A DNA stretch of 9,895 nt from an uncultured Collinsella sp. (GCA_900541665.1 UQKV01000067.1:1-9895); one strand, 5' to 3'. Counted from the first letter of the stretch, positions 1 to 6,530 are shown. Notes: generated from the sequence alone by a model not told the origin. Program-made: numbers and translations.

Positions 1-213
1 GATTAATGGATGGAAACGGATGTTCTATCGGGACACACATTTTGTCCTATAAGCCGAGACGGTCTCCTCGACTCCCCCACCACAAAAGCCAAACGCTCAA
101 CCAATCAGAGCCTCAACTTGCGAGCTCCTTCGAAAAGCTCCAAGCATCCCTAGACAAGGCGTTCCCCGAACAGGCAAGGGCAATCTAAGCCCATCGCGCT
201 TTATACTGATGCC
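1..213. other. Upstream region of the araC-type gene, no confident gene
   Basis: No convincing gene lies here. An open frame runs from 3 to a TAA at 186-188 and could be the tail of a gene entering from the left. Its last 20 or so residues look helix-forming, but the earlier part is rich in Pro, Ser and His and looks non-coding, so I do not call it. A small inverted repeat, GGACA (31-35) and TGTCC (43-47), has a 7-base loop and could be a weak binding site. The right end carries the candidate promoter of the next gene. Confidence 0.4.
202..207 (+). promoter_or_regulatory. Candidate -10 box for a leaderless araC-type transcript
   Basis: TATACT differs from the TATAAT consensus at one base. 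It ends 6 bases before the ATG at 214, so transcription would begin at or next to the A of the start codon. No Shine-Dalgarno sequence precedes this ATG or the in-frame ATG at 223, which agrees with a leaderless message. No good -35 is seen at the expected spacing (179-184 reads GGCAAT). Leaderless starts are common in Actinobacteria; its use here is inference. Confidence 0.4.
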
Positions 214-1146
214 ATGCGAAACATGGATCACATAGAATTGCACCGCGGAGGACGCGAGGAAGCGTTTCCCGAGACCGCCGAAGACTGGCCCTATATTGCC
301 GAACGCGCAGAATTCGCTCGCTATCCGGGCAATTCCGTCCCCTGGCACTGGCATTCCGAAGTCGAGCTTTTCTGCATGGAGCAGGGAGCAATTGACTATC
401 GAACGCGTGCGGCTCATGAGTACATGCGCTTTGAGGAAGGGTCCGCCGGCTTTATCAACGGCGGCGTTTTGCACAGCACGCTGCAATCACCCAATTCGGC
501 GCCAGCCATTCAAATGCTGCATATCTTTCAGCCGTCGATGCTCGGCGATCCCGCGGGACGCCTTCAAAAGCGCTATATCAATCCTTTGCTGCAATGTCGA
601 GGGGTCGATGTGCTCAAATGGTCGCCCACCAACCCCGACGATATGCCCTTTATCGATTTGCTGAAGAGATCCTTTAACCACGATCTTCAACAGCCGCAGA
701 ACGAGATGGCGCTTCGAAATAGCCTGTCCGAACTCTGGATTCAAATTTATGCCAAGGCTGAATCACAATTCGCTTTGGACAATAGTTCTTTGATGACCAG
801 CCGTGAAGTTCGGTTTAGGGAAATTCTGGACTACATCCGCACACACTATGCAGACTGCATAGATGTTCCCCAAATTGCATCCGCGGTCGGGATCAGCGAA
901 AGAGATTGTTATCGCACCATCAAAGCTTGCGCGGGAACAACCCCAGCCGCGTATCTACGCGCATACCGCATCACCCGTGCCTGCACGCTCTTGACGCACA
1001 CCATGCGAACGGTACAGACGATCGCTCACCAATGCGGCTTTGCAACGGCGAGCCACCTTGGGCAGGTATTCAAGGAACAAATTGGCTGCACCCCTTCTGA
1101 GTATCGAGCCATGAGGCAGAATTTCGATACTACAGGGCAGAAATAA
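214..1146 (+). CDS. AraC/XylS-family transcriptional regulator
   Basis: This is a 310-residue regulator of the AraC family, close to the usual 280-310. Residues 36-105 look like an AraC-type cupin sensor, with WHWHSEVE giving His45, His47 and Glu51, and a later His87 in GGVLHS. Such domains bind a small ligand, often a sugar. Residues 200-300 form the double helix-turn-helix: the first HTH is around IDVPQIASAVGISERDCYR (216-234), and the second lies in the conserved VQTIAHQCGFATASHLGQVF stretch (267-286), followed by the typical GCTPSEYR ending. The start at 214 is preferred because a -10-like TATACT sits just upstream; ATG at 223 is the alternative, and neither has a Shine-Dalgarno. The gene is clearly less G+C-rich than the genes to the right. 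A HAD phosphatase follows 59 bp downstream on the same strand and may be co-transcribed. The inducer and targets cannot be told from the sequence. Confidence 0.9.
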   Translation: MRNMDHIELHRGGREEAFPETAEDWPYIAERAEFARYPGNSVPWHWHSEVELFCMEQGAIDYRTRAAHEYMRFEEGSAGFINGGVLHSTLQSPNSAPAIQMLHIFQPSMLGDPAGRLQKRYINPLLQCRGVDVLKWSPTNPDDMPFIDLLKRSFNHDLQQPQNEMALRNSLSELWIQIYAKAESQFALDNSSLMTSREVRFREILDYIRTHYADCIDVPQIASAVGISERDCYRTIKACAGTTPAAYLRAYRITRACTLLTHTMRTVQTIAHQCGFATASHLGQVFKEQIGCTPSEYRAMRQNFDTTGQK

Positions 1147-1192
1147 CGCTAGCGCTTCCACCTCACCTGTCCCACACTATCAAACAGATGAG

Positions 1193-1200
1193 AGAAAGGA
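1193..1200 (+). promoter_or_regulatory. Ribosome binding site that sets the HAD phosphatase start
   Basis: AGAAAGGA lies 5 bases before the ATG at 1206. The in-frame ATG at 1188 overlaps the upstream side of this site and has no site of its own, so 1206 is taken as the real start. Confidence 0.7.
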
Positions 1201-1205
1201 ATGCC

Positions 1206-1829
1206 ATGAAACGATTCGACCATGTCGTATTTGACGTTGATGGGACATTGGCAGATACAGAAGAAAGCGTTCTATCATCGCTTGTCCAGATTGTCCAAGA
1301 AGAGACCGGCAAAACGCTCCCCCGACACGAGCTTGAATTTGCCCTCGGCATACCCGGCAAGGATGCCCTTGAGAAACTTGGAATCTACTCGCAGGCAACG
1401 TTGAATCGTTGGTGCCAAGTTGCTGCCAGCTTTAAAAGCACCATCAGCCTGTTTCCAGGCTTGCTTGAAGTCATCGCAACACTCGCCAACAACGGCTGCA
1501 AACTTGGCATCGTCTCCTCACGTGCGCGCGACGAATACACAGACGAAATTGCACCCCTTGGCTTCGATAAGTTTTTTGAACACATCATCCTTGTCGAAGA
1601 CACAACCGAACATAAACCCGCACCCGCTCCCATGCTCGAATATCTCCGGCGTACGGGCGCGAATCCTGGCAACGTCGTCTACGTTGGCGACACCGTCTAC
1701 GACGAACAATGCGCAACTTCGGCAGGGGTCAGTTTTGCCCGAGCAGCATGGGGATCACACCAAGATATCCCAAACGCCACCTACAACCTCAAAACCCCCA
1801 ACGACCTACTAACCCTAACAACCAAATAA
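1206..1829 (+). CDS. HAD-superfamily hydrolase (phosphoglycolate phosphatase / beta-phosphoglucomutase-like)
   Basis: The 207-residue product has all four HAD motifs. Motif I is FDVDGTLADT, with nucleophile Asp10 and acid/base Asp12. Motif II is GIVSS (Ser104/Ser105). Motif III is Lys137 in EHKPAP. Motif IV is VGDTVYD, with Asp162 and Asp166 for Mg2+ binding. Residues about 16-80 form the helical cap of subfamily I. The length fits cytoplasmic small-molecule phosphatases such as Gph, PpaX or sugar-phosphate phosphatases; the substrate is not readable from the motifs. It lacks an obvious beta-phosphoglucomutase-specific signature, so a phosphatase is more likely. It follows the AraC-type gene by 59 bp with no terminator between them, which suggests one transcript and perhaps detoxification of a sugar phosphate linked to that regulator's regulon (inference). 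The last 20 codons are A/C-rich (many ACC, AAC, CCC). Confidence 0.88.
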   Translation: MKRFDHVVFDVDGTLADTEESVLSSLVQIVQEETGKTLPRHELEFALGIPGKDALEKLGIYSQATLNRWCQVAASFKSTISLFPGLLEVIATLANNGCKLGIVSSRARDEYTDEIAPLGFDKFFEHIILVEDTTEHKPAPAPMLEYLRRTGANPGNVVYVGDTVYDEQCATSAGVSFARAAWGSHQDIPNATYNLKTPNDLLTLTTK

Positions 1830-1878
1830 CCCACGCGTCCCACCCATTCAGCCCCAACGCCACAAGGGCGATTGAGCA

Positions 1879-2029
1879 GGACGGTTTGGGCGGGTCCCGT
1901 ACTTAGTTTCCAAAATCATTCCGCAGCGCGAAGGCCCCCGTTGTCAACGCTTCGAAGAAGCGAGACAACGGGGGCCTTCATGCGCGAGGACGTTTTGGAA
2001 ACTAAGTACGGGACCCGCCCAAACCGTCC
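1879..2029. repeat. Large nested inverted repeat (about 151 bp) between convergent genes
   Basis: The left arm (1879-1915, beginning GGACGGTTTGGGCGGGTCCC) and right arm (1993-2029) are perfect reverse complements over 37 bp. Inside them, 1930-1945 (GAAGGCCCCCGTTGTC) pairs perfectly with 1964-1979. Innermost, CGCTTC (1948-1953) pairs with GAAGCG (1957-1962) around a GAA loop. GCGC at 1926-1929 and 1982-1985 extends the middle stem after a 2-base bulge. Together this could fold as one near-continuous hairpin. It lies 49 bp after the HAD stop and 24 bp before the end of the oppositely oriented aldolase gene. No poly-T tract follows either arm and I see no flanking target-site duplication. It could be a bidirectional terminator, a repeated extragenic palindrome or a MITE-like element. 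Confidence 0.9.
1930..1979. terminator. Candidate bidirectional terminator hairpin (core of the large palindrome)
   Basis: A perfect 16-bp stem with a CCCCCG/CGGGGG core and a smaller hairpin in its loop lies between two convergent genes, where a terminator is expected. It lacks the usual T tract on either side, so it would be a non-classical terminator or only a barrier to read-through. Confidence 0.4.
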
Positions 2030-2037
2030 GGTGGGAT

Positions 2038-2061
2038 CAGAGTACCCTTGTTGTTACTCTG
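2038..2061 (-). other. Small hairpin covering the aldolase stop codon
   Basis: CAGAGTA (2038-2044) and TACTCTG (2055-2061) form a perfect 7-bp stem with a 10-base loop; the TAA stop of the aldolase gene (2054-2056 on the opposite strand) lies in it. No T run follows, so a terminator role is weak; it may protect the 3' end of the mRNA. Confidence 0.35.
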
Positions 2062-2911
2062 CTTTGCCCACAGAGTTGAGGTTGGTCATGCGGATCTTAA
2101 CCAGCTCGGTGATCTCACGCATGCCCTCCTTGGCCGGCTTCTTGGGATCGAAGCAGGCGGGGTTCTCGGCCATGTAGGCCATGAAGCCCTTGGTGTAGGC
2201 CTGACGCAGCTCGGTGGCGTAGTTAACCTTGCAGATGCCGTTCTTCACAGCCTCGGCAACCTGCTCATCGGGCACACCGGAGGTGCCGTGCAAAACCAGC
2301 GGCACGTCGACGGCGTCGCGGATGGCCTTGACCACGGACTGCTCGATGTGCGGATCGCTCGTGTACACACCGTGGCTGGTGCCAACGCCAATTGCGAGGG
2401 AAGTGCAGCCGGTGCGCTCGACGAACTCCTTGGCCTCGGCCGGATCGGTGTAGGGGCTCTCGCCCTCAACCGCGGGACCGTCGTCCTCCTTGCCGCCAAC
2501 CTTGCCGAGCTCAGCCTCGACGGGCACACCCATGGCGCGGCCAGCGTCGGCGACGGACTTGGTCAGGGCAATGTTATCCTCGAAGGACTCGTGCGAGCCG
2601 TCGATCATGACGGAGGTGTAGCCGGTGCGGAAAGCCTGCATGCAGCGGTCATAGCCGTCGCCGTGATCGAGGTGCAGGGCAACGGGCACGGAAGCGCGCT
2701 CAGCGGCAGCCTTGACCATGCCGTAGAAGTAGTCCAGACCAGCGGTCTTGATGGTGCCCGGGGTGGTCTGCATGATGACGGGGGACTTGGTCTCCTCGGC
2801 AGCGGCCAGAACGGCCATAACAAACTCGAGGTTCTCGACGTTGAACGCGCCAACGGCGTAATGACCGGCCTGAGCGTCCTTGAGCATCTTTTCGGTGGTA
2901 ACAAGTGCCAT
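2054..2911 (-). CDS. fba: Class II ketose-bisphosphate aldolase (probably fructose-1,6-bisphosphate aldolase)
   Basis: This 285-residue zinc aldolase would cleave fructose-1,6-bisphosphate into dihydroxyacetone phosphate and glyceraldehyde-3-phosphate in the cytoplasm. HLDHG (80-84) gives the catalytic Asp82 and zinc ligand His83. The other zinc ligands are His180 in GVGTSHGVY and His208 in VLHGTSGVP. EAELGKVGGKEDD (133-144) and KVNYATELR (228-236) are further family motifs. The length and residue spacing match the FbaA/GatY/KbaY group, so tagatose-1,6-bisphosphate aldolase is the main alternative; no other tagatose-6-phosphate pathway gene is present here. The ATG at 2911 is chosen because GGGAGAGGAG lies 9 bases upstream; longer in-frame extensions lack such a site. 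The ribosome site partly overlaps a small GAGC-AAAC-GCTC hairpin. It is divergent from a DeoR-family gene that very likely regulates it. Confidence 0.92.
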   Translation of the reverse strand: MALVTTEKMLKDAQAGHYAVGAFNVENLEFVMAVLAAAEETKSPVIMQTTPGTIKTAGLDYFYGMVKAAAERASVPVALHLDHGDGYDRCMQAFRTGYTSVMIDGSHESFEDNIALTKSVADAGRAMGVPVEAELGKVGGKEDDGPAVEGESPYTDPAEAKEFVERTGCTSLAIGVGTSHGVYTSDPHIEQSVVKAIRDAVDVPLVLHGTSGVPDEQVAEAVKNGICKVNYATELRQAYTKGFMAYMAENPACFDPKKPAKEGMREITELVKIRMTNLNSVGKAE

Positions 2912-2996
2912 GAGCGTTTGCTCCTCTCCCTCGCCCGCATCTGGACATCGGGCGTAGTTGTTCACAAGGCGTTTTACCTTGCTTTTTTCTGCGCTC

Positions 2997-3025
2997 ATTG
3001 TATGAAATTCAGCGTCTTTGCATGT
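2997..3025 (-). promoter_or_regulatory. Candidate promoter of the aldolase gene
   Basis: On the minus strand TACAAT (3002-2997) is a good -10 box. A 17-base spacer puts the -35 at 3025-3020 (ACATGC), a poor match, so the promoter may need help or be wrongly placed. The spacer contains the TTCAGCGTCTTT repeat, in inverted orientation relative to transcription. The expected 5' leader is about 80 bases. Confidence 0.35.
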
Positions 3026-3117
3026 GCGAGATATTGAGCCCATGCAGGTCAATACAGTCGTTTTTGAAAAGTAAACGGAAGGAATTTGAACCGAGCGGAC
3101 ATGTTCGATATTGAATT

Positions 3118-3146
3118 TTGAGCGTTCAGCGTCTTTCTTTTATAGA
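3118..3146 (+). promoter_or_regulatory. Candidate promoter of the deoR-type gene
   Basis: TTGAGC (3118-3123) and TATAGA (3141-3146) are separated by exactly 17 bases, a good sigma-70-type pair. The 12-bp repeat TTCAGCGTCTTT (3125-3136) fills most of the spacer, and a copy of AAGTAANCGNAAGG begins at the expected transcription start (about 3153). This layout fits autorepression. Confidence 0.5.
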
Positions 3147-3236
3147 AAAGATAAGTAATCGAAAGGTATATTCTTACTCAAAAAGAAAATGAACGAAAAT
3201 AGAGTCAACACAATTCCTGCAAATTTGGCCGAGAAT

Positions 3237-3240
3237 GGAG
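3237..3240 (+). promoter_or_regulatory. Ribosome binding site that favours the inner deoR-type start
   Basis: GGAG, within AATGGAG, lies 5 bases before the ATG at 3246. The upstream in-frame ATG at 3189 follows an A-rich stretch with no usable Shine-Dalgarno. The inner start also gives the usual short N-terminus before the DeoR helix-turn-helix. Confidence 0.55.
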
Positions 3241-3245
3241 CAGCT

Positions 3246-4049
3246 ATGGCCCACGCAACAACCCGAGCCTTCGCCGATGAGCGTCGTGCCGCCATCATGG
3301 AAATGCTTGAGCATAATGCCTCGGTGCAGGTAGCAGAAATCGCCCAGACCTTTGGCGTGTCCTCCGTTACCGCCCGCGCCGACCTGGACGCGCTCGCCGA
3401 AGCAGGCAAGCTGCGCCGCACGCATGGTGGCGCCGTATCGCTCCACAAGCGTCTGACTGTTTCCACGCAGGATCGCCGCATCAATGTCAACGTCGCCGCC
3501 AAGCAGGCCATCGCGCAAAGCGCCATCGAGCTCGTCAATGACGGCGACACGCTGCTCGTTGACTCGGGCACCACGGCGCTCGAGTTCGTCCGGCTCCTCG
3601 ATCAGCGCGACGGCATCACCGTTATCACGGCCGACATTACCATCGCCGATTACATCGACGAAAGCATGCCCTCGGTCGATGTCGTCATGCTGGGCGGGGC
3701 GCTGCGCAAAGGTCATCGCTATCTGTACGGCCCGCTCACTATGCAAGCGCTCCAAATGGTCCACGCCGATCTTGCCGTCATGTGCCCTGGAGCTTTTGTT
3801 CCCGGCTGCGGCTTTACGACCGACTTTCCGCAGATGGCCGAGACCAAAGCGGCTATGGTCGGTGCCGCCCGTCAAAGCGTCACCCTTATGGACGCCAGCA
3901 AGGTTAACGGACGCGGCATGTACCGCTTTGCCGAGCTGACCGATGTCGACACCATCGTGATGGACCGTGATCCCGATGGAGCCGTCGCCACCTCAATCGC
4001 CGAGACCGTCGACGACGCCCGCCCAAATCTCGTCATCGCCGGCGCTTAA
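3246..4049 (+). CDS. DeoR/GlpR-family transcriptional repressor of sugar metabolism
   Basis: From the ATG at 3246 the product is 267 residues, close to the family's usual 250-260; starting at 3189 would add 19 residues not typical of the family. Residues 10-63 form the DeoR winged helix-turn-helix: DERRAAIMEMLEHNASVQVA, then VAEIAQTFGVSSVTARADLDAL (29-50), ending in the family signature LRRTHGGAV. The rest is the DeoRC sensor, an isomerase-like fold that binds a phosphorylated sugar. It includes DSGTT (106-110), VMLGGALRKGHRYLYGP (147-163) and LMDASKV (214-220). Known relatives respond to fructose-1-phosphate, glycerol-3-phosphate and similar metabolites. Being divergent from the aldolase gene, with shared short repeats in both promoters, it probably represses that gene and itself (inference). 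A perfect hairpin terminator follows at once. Confidence 0.9.
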   Translation: MAHATTRAFADERRAAIMEMLEHNASVQVAEIAQTFGVSSVTARADLDALAEAGKLRRTHGGAVSLHKRLTVSTQDRRINVNVAAKQAIAQSAIELVNDGDTLLVDSGTTALEFVRLLDQRDGITVITADITIADYIDESMPSVDVVMLGGALRKGHRYLYGPLTMQALQMVHADLAVMCPGAFVPGCGFTTDFPQMAETKAAMVGAARQSVTLMDASKVNGRGMYRFAELTDVDTIVMDRDPDGAVATSIAETVDDARPNLVIAGA

Positions 4050-4052
4050 ACA

Positions 4053-4093
4053 AAAACCACCACAAAGGTGCCTGTCCCCTTTGTGGTGGTTTT
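4053..4093. terminator. Bidirectional rho-independent terminator between deoR-type gene and fprA
   Basis: AAAACCACCACAAAGG (4053-4068) and its perfect complement (4078-4093) form a 16-bp stem with a 9-base loop. The stem ends in A's on one side and T's on the other, so it can stop transcription in both directions: after the deoR-type gene (stop 4047-4049) and after fprA (stop 4116-4118). The loop side reads GGTGCCTGTCCCC, reminiscent of repeated extragenic palindromes. Confidence 0.88.
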
Positions 4094-4115
4094 GCTCGTT
4101 AAAAGCGAAATATCG

Positions 4116-5276
4116 CTACTTGGAAAGCTCGTCGGCGAGGGCCTCGATCTGAGCGCGCGAGGCGTCGTTGAGCGAACCCAGCACGGTCACCTTGTTCTGC
4201 GCCAGAGTGATGTCCTTCATACCCTCGAGCTCCTTGGTCATAACCTTGGCGGCAGCGGGCGCCCAGGAGCCGGCCTCGACGAGTGCCACCGTACGATTCT
4301 GATAGGCGTGCCCGGCAAGCGTGTGGATAAAGGTGCTCATGAACGGGAAGATCTCGCCCTGATAGGTAATGGAGGCGAGCACCAGACGGTCATAGCGGAA
4401 CGCGTCCTCAACGGCCTCGGCCATATCGTCGCGAGCCAAGTCAAAGACGGAGACCTTCTGGCCGCGAGCCTCAAGCGCTGCGGCGAGCTCCTCGACGGCA
4501 GCCTTCAGATGGCCATACACGCTCGCATAGGCAATCGTGATGCCCTTGTCCTCGGGCTGATAGCTCGACCAGGTGTTGTAGGTGTCGAGGTAATAGCCCA
4601 GGTTCTCGCTAAGAACAGGACCGTGAAGCGGGCAGATGATCTGGATGTCCAGATTGGCGGCCTTCTTGAGGACAGCCTGCACGAACTTGCCGAACTTACC
4701 GACGATGCCAAAGTAGTAGCGGCGAGCCTCGCAAGCCCAACCCTCGGGATCCTCGATGTCGTTGGCGCCAAACTTGCCAAAGCCGTCGGCGCTAAAGAGC
4801 ACCTTATCGGTGGACTCGTAGGAGAAGAGCACCTCGGGCCAGTGCACGTTGGGAGCACCGACAAACGTCAGGCTGTGGCCGCCCAGGTCGAGCACGTCGC
4901 CATCTTTGACGACCATCTTGCGCTCGGGGAAGTCGGTGCCAAAGTAGTTGACCATCATGCGGAAAGCGCCCATGCTTGCCACAATCTGCGCCTGGGGATA
5001 GCGCTCCATAAAGGCGGCGATACCGGCGGAGTGATCGGGCTCCATGTGATGGACAACCAGGTAGTCAGGTGTACGGCCATCGAGCACGGCCTCGAGGTTG
5101 CCGAGCCACTCGTCGACAAAGCCAGCGTCGACCGAATCGGCGACAGCGATTTTATCGCCCAAGATAACGTAGCTGTTGTATGCCATACCGTTCTCGGACA
5201 CGTCGTACTGGCCCTCGAACAGGTCAATGTCGTGATCGTTGACGCCAATGTAGCGGATATCCTTGGTGATCTCCAT
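4116..5276 (-). CDS. fprA: Flavodiiron protein (FprA-type oxygen/nitric oxide reductase)
   Basis: The 386-residue protein is a class A flavodiiron protein. It would reduce O2 to water or NO to N2O, using electrons from rubredoxin or a flavoprotein, and so protect an anaerobe's cytoplasm. Residues 1-240 are the metallo-beta-lactamase-like diiron domain. All ligands are visible: His77, Glu79, Asp81 and His82 in HHMEPDHSAG, His145 in NVHWPE, Asp164 in FSADGFG and His218 in CPLHGP. Residues about 246-386 are the flavodoxin domain, with ITIAYASVYGHL (246-257) as the FMN phosphate loop. There is no rubredoxin or flavin reductase fusion, so its electron donor is encoded elsewhere. The ATG at 5276 is chosen because AGGAGG lies 9 bases upstream. 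A lacI-type gene lies 129 bp upstream on the same strand, but fprA appears to have its own promoter. Confidence 0.95.
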   Translation of the reverse strand: MEITKDIRYIGVNDHDIDLFEGQYDVSENGMAYNSYVILGDKIAVADSVDAGFVDEWLGNLEAVLDGRTPDYLVVHHMEPDHSAGIAAFMERYPQAQIVASMGAFRMMVNYFGTDFPERKMVVKDGDVLDLGGHSLTFVGAPNVHWPEVLFSYESTDKVLFSADGFGKFGANDIEDPEGWACEARRYYFGIVGKFGKFVQAVLKKAANLDIQIICPLHGPVLSENLGYYLDTYNTWSSYQPEDKGITIAYASVYGHLKAAVEELAAALEARGQKVSVFDLARDDMAEAVEDAFRYDRLVLASITYQGEIFPFMSTFIHTLAGHAYQNRTVALVEAGSWAPAAAKVMTKELEGMKDITLAQNKVTVLGSLNDASRAQIEALADELSK

Positions 5277-5292
5277 CAGGCAAAGCCTCCTA

Positions 5293-5322
5293 GATAGACA
5301 AAAGAACCCGTCTATCATAGCA
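5293..5322 (-). promoter_or_regulatory. Candidate fprA promoter with overlapping inverted repeat
   Basis: On the minus strand TGCTATGAT (5322-5314) is an extended -10 promoter; no good -35 is present, as is usual for this type. GATAGAC (5293-5299) and GTCTATC (5310-5316) form a perfect 7-bp inverted repeat with a 10-base gap, covering the end of the -10 box and the expected start site. It ends 2 bases before the AGGAGG ribosome site. It may be a repressor operator, for example for a redox-sensing regulator (inference), or a 5'-leader hairpin. Confidence 0.5.
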
Positions 5323-5405
5323 CTCGCCTTTAGAGCCACGGCTATCTGCTAGCATCCCTACCGATTGTTATTGAAATGCGATAAAGCGCCGTTTACCTGC
5401 ACAAA

Positions 5406-6437
5406 CTATGCGCGCGGTGCCGCCGTACTATGTCGAATGATGAGCCGGCCGGGAATACGAATGGCAACAGTTTTGCCCGCCGTACCCGCCTCGGGAACCG
5501 CATGCTCGAATACCTCGCGTCCGCGCTGATGTAGATCGAATCGAACGGTCGTGAGCTCGTTATGCGCGACAAAGTCGTCGAGCGAGTCATCGACGCCCAC
5601 CACGCTCACGTCCTCGGGCACGCGCAGGCCGCTATCGCGCAGCGCTGCAATGGCGCCGTTTGCCATCTGGTCGTTTGCCGCGTAAATCGCCGTCATGGTG
5701 CGATCGTGCTCGGCCAGGTACCTGCCAGCTTCGTAACCGCTGTTGGCAGACCAGTCACCCTCGAGCGGCGCCTGTGGCTTAATGTGCTTACGCTCGAGCG
5801 CATCCTGCCAGCCGGCGCGACGAAATTGCTCGTCAACCGAGAACGACGGTCCGCCAATATAGCGAATCTGCTCGTGTCCCAGCTCAAACAGGTGATCCAT
5901 GAGCAGCAGCGAGCAGCCGTAATGGTCGGAATCGACCGTGGTCACGCGCGGATGCGCGTACATGGTAACGATGACCGTGCCGATACCCGGCAGCGGATCA
6001 AACGTCTCAAAATCGGGAGCCATGCGGCTCATGCCGATAATGATGCCGTCCACGGGCAGCGCGGCCATACGACGCGTTGCCTCGGCAAGCGAGAATTCCT
6101 CGGTCTTGGACATCTCGACCAGCGTGATGGCGCAGTTATGCTCGCGAGCAGCGCTGGCGATGCCGTCGATCATTGAGAGGTTGCCAAACTTGGTGACATC
6201 GTTGACGCACAGGCCGACCGAATGGTAGCGACCGTCGCGCAGCGAGCGACCGGCATAACTCGGACGAAAGCCGAGCTCTTGCATAGCGGCCTGCACGCGC
6301 TGGCGCGTCTGCTCGTTAACGTTGGGCAAACCGTTGGCGACGCGCGAAACCGTCTGCTGCGAAACGCCAGCAGCGCGGGCGACGTCGGCCATGGAGACCG
6401 GACGCGTACCTGTATCGTTGGACGGGCGCCTTGCCAC
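5406..6437 (-). CDS. LacI/GalR-family transcriptional repressor, probable regulator of galKT
   Basis: The 343-residue product has the LacI layout. The helix-turn-helix is at 15-36 (SMADVARAAGVSQQTVSRVANG), with the hinge region following, ending in LGFRPSYAGRSLR (55-67). The periplasmic-binding-protein-like sensor domain runs from about 72 on, with VDSDHYGCSLLLMDHLFELG (168-187) and, near 254-284, AANDQMANGAIAAL and DVSVVGVDD. It starts with GTG at 6437, preceded by GAAGGTGAT, which matches the 16S anti-Shine-Dalgarno well; Met16 is a less likely start because it would cut into the helix-turn-helix. The gene is divergent from galK, and three copies of a TGTTAACGTACTC sequence lie between them. 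This supports control of galKT and of itself, with galactose or a derivative as inducer (inference). No terminator is visible before fprA downstream. Confidence 0.92.
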   Translation of the reverse strand: MARRPSNDTGTRPVSMADVARAAGVSQQTVSRVANGLPNVNEQTRQRVQAAMQELGFRPSYAGRSLRDGRYHSVGLCVNDVTKFGNLSMIDGIASAAREHNCAITLVEMSKTEEFSLAEATRRMAALPVDGIIIGMSRMAPDFETFDPLPGIGTVIVTMYAHPRVTTVDSDHYGCSLLLMDHLFELGHEQIRYIGGPSFSVDEQFRRAGWQDALERKHIKPQAPLEGDWSANSGYEAGRYLAEHDRTMTAIYAANDQMANGAIAALRDSGLRVPEDVSVVGVDDSLDDFVAHNELTTVRFDLHQRGREVFEHAVPEAGTAGKTVAIRIPGRLIIRHSTAAPRA

Positions 6438-6530
6438 AGGATCACCTTCACCCTTGCGAGATCTGAATAGCGTGAATGCCGGCCCGGGCAGGAGTTTAGC
6501 CCGCGCCGAGGCCCGCTATCGTCGGACGCA

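Larger units (their letters stand above)
2912..3245. promoter_or_regulatory. Divergent regulatory region between the aldolase and deoR-type genes
   Basis: This A/T-rich spacer has no gene. Three short sequences occur twice. TTCAGCGTCTTT is at 3008-3019 and 3125-3136. GATATTGA is at 3030-3037 and 3107-3114. AAGTAANCGNAAGG is at 3069-3082 and 3153-3166. An inverted pair, TATTGA (3032-3037) and TCAATA (3049-3054), is separated by 11 bases. The first repeat lies inside the likely promoter spacer on each side, so these are the best candidate operators for the adjacent DeoR-family protein. A short hairpin, CAAGG (2965-2969) and CCTTG (2977-2981), followed by a T run, is readable on the + strand but is too weak to call a terminator. 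Confidence 0.6.

Noticed and set aside
3..188. Open frame at the left edge, ending in TAA at 186-188
   Set aside because: The N-terminal two thirds is low in protein-like character and no ribosome site is visible; it could be the tail of a gene from outside the window, but evidence is too thin.
1916..1992. Invertible (phase-variable) segment between the 37-bp arms
   Set aside because: The interior is itself largely palindromic, contains no promoter and no recombinase gene is nearby, so inversion would change little.
2965..2988. Hairpin plus T run readable on the + strand upstream of the deoR-type gene
   Set aside because: The stem is only 5 bp and lies in the leader of the oppositely transcribed aldolase gene, so there is no transcript for it to end.
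2048..3037. Long open frame (329 codons) antisense to the aldolase gene
   Set aside because: It mirrors the codon bias of the strong aldolase gene and shows repetitive Gly/Val/Leu/His composition typical of antisense shadows in G+C-rich DNA.
4068..5297. 409-codon open frame antisense to fprA
   Set aside because: fprA has all its ligands and a strong ribosome site; the antisense frame starts inside the terminator and has shadow-like composition.
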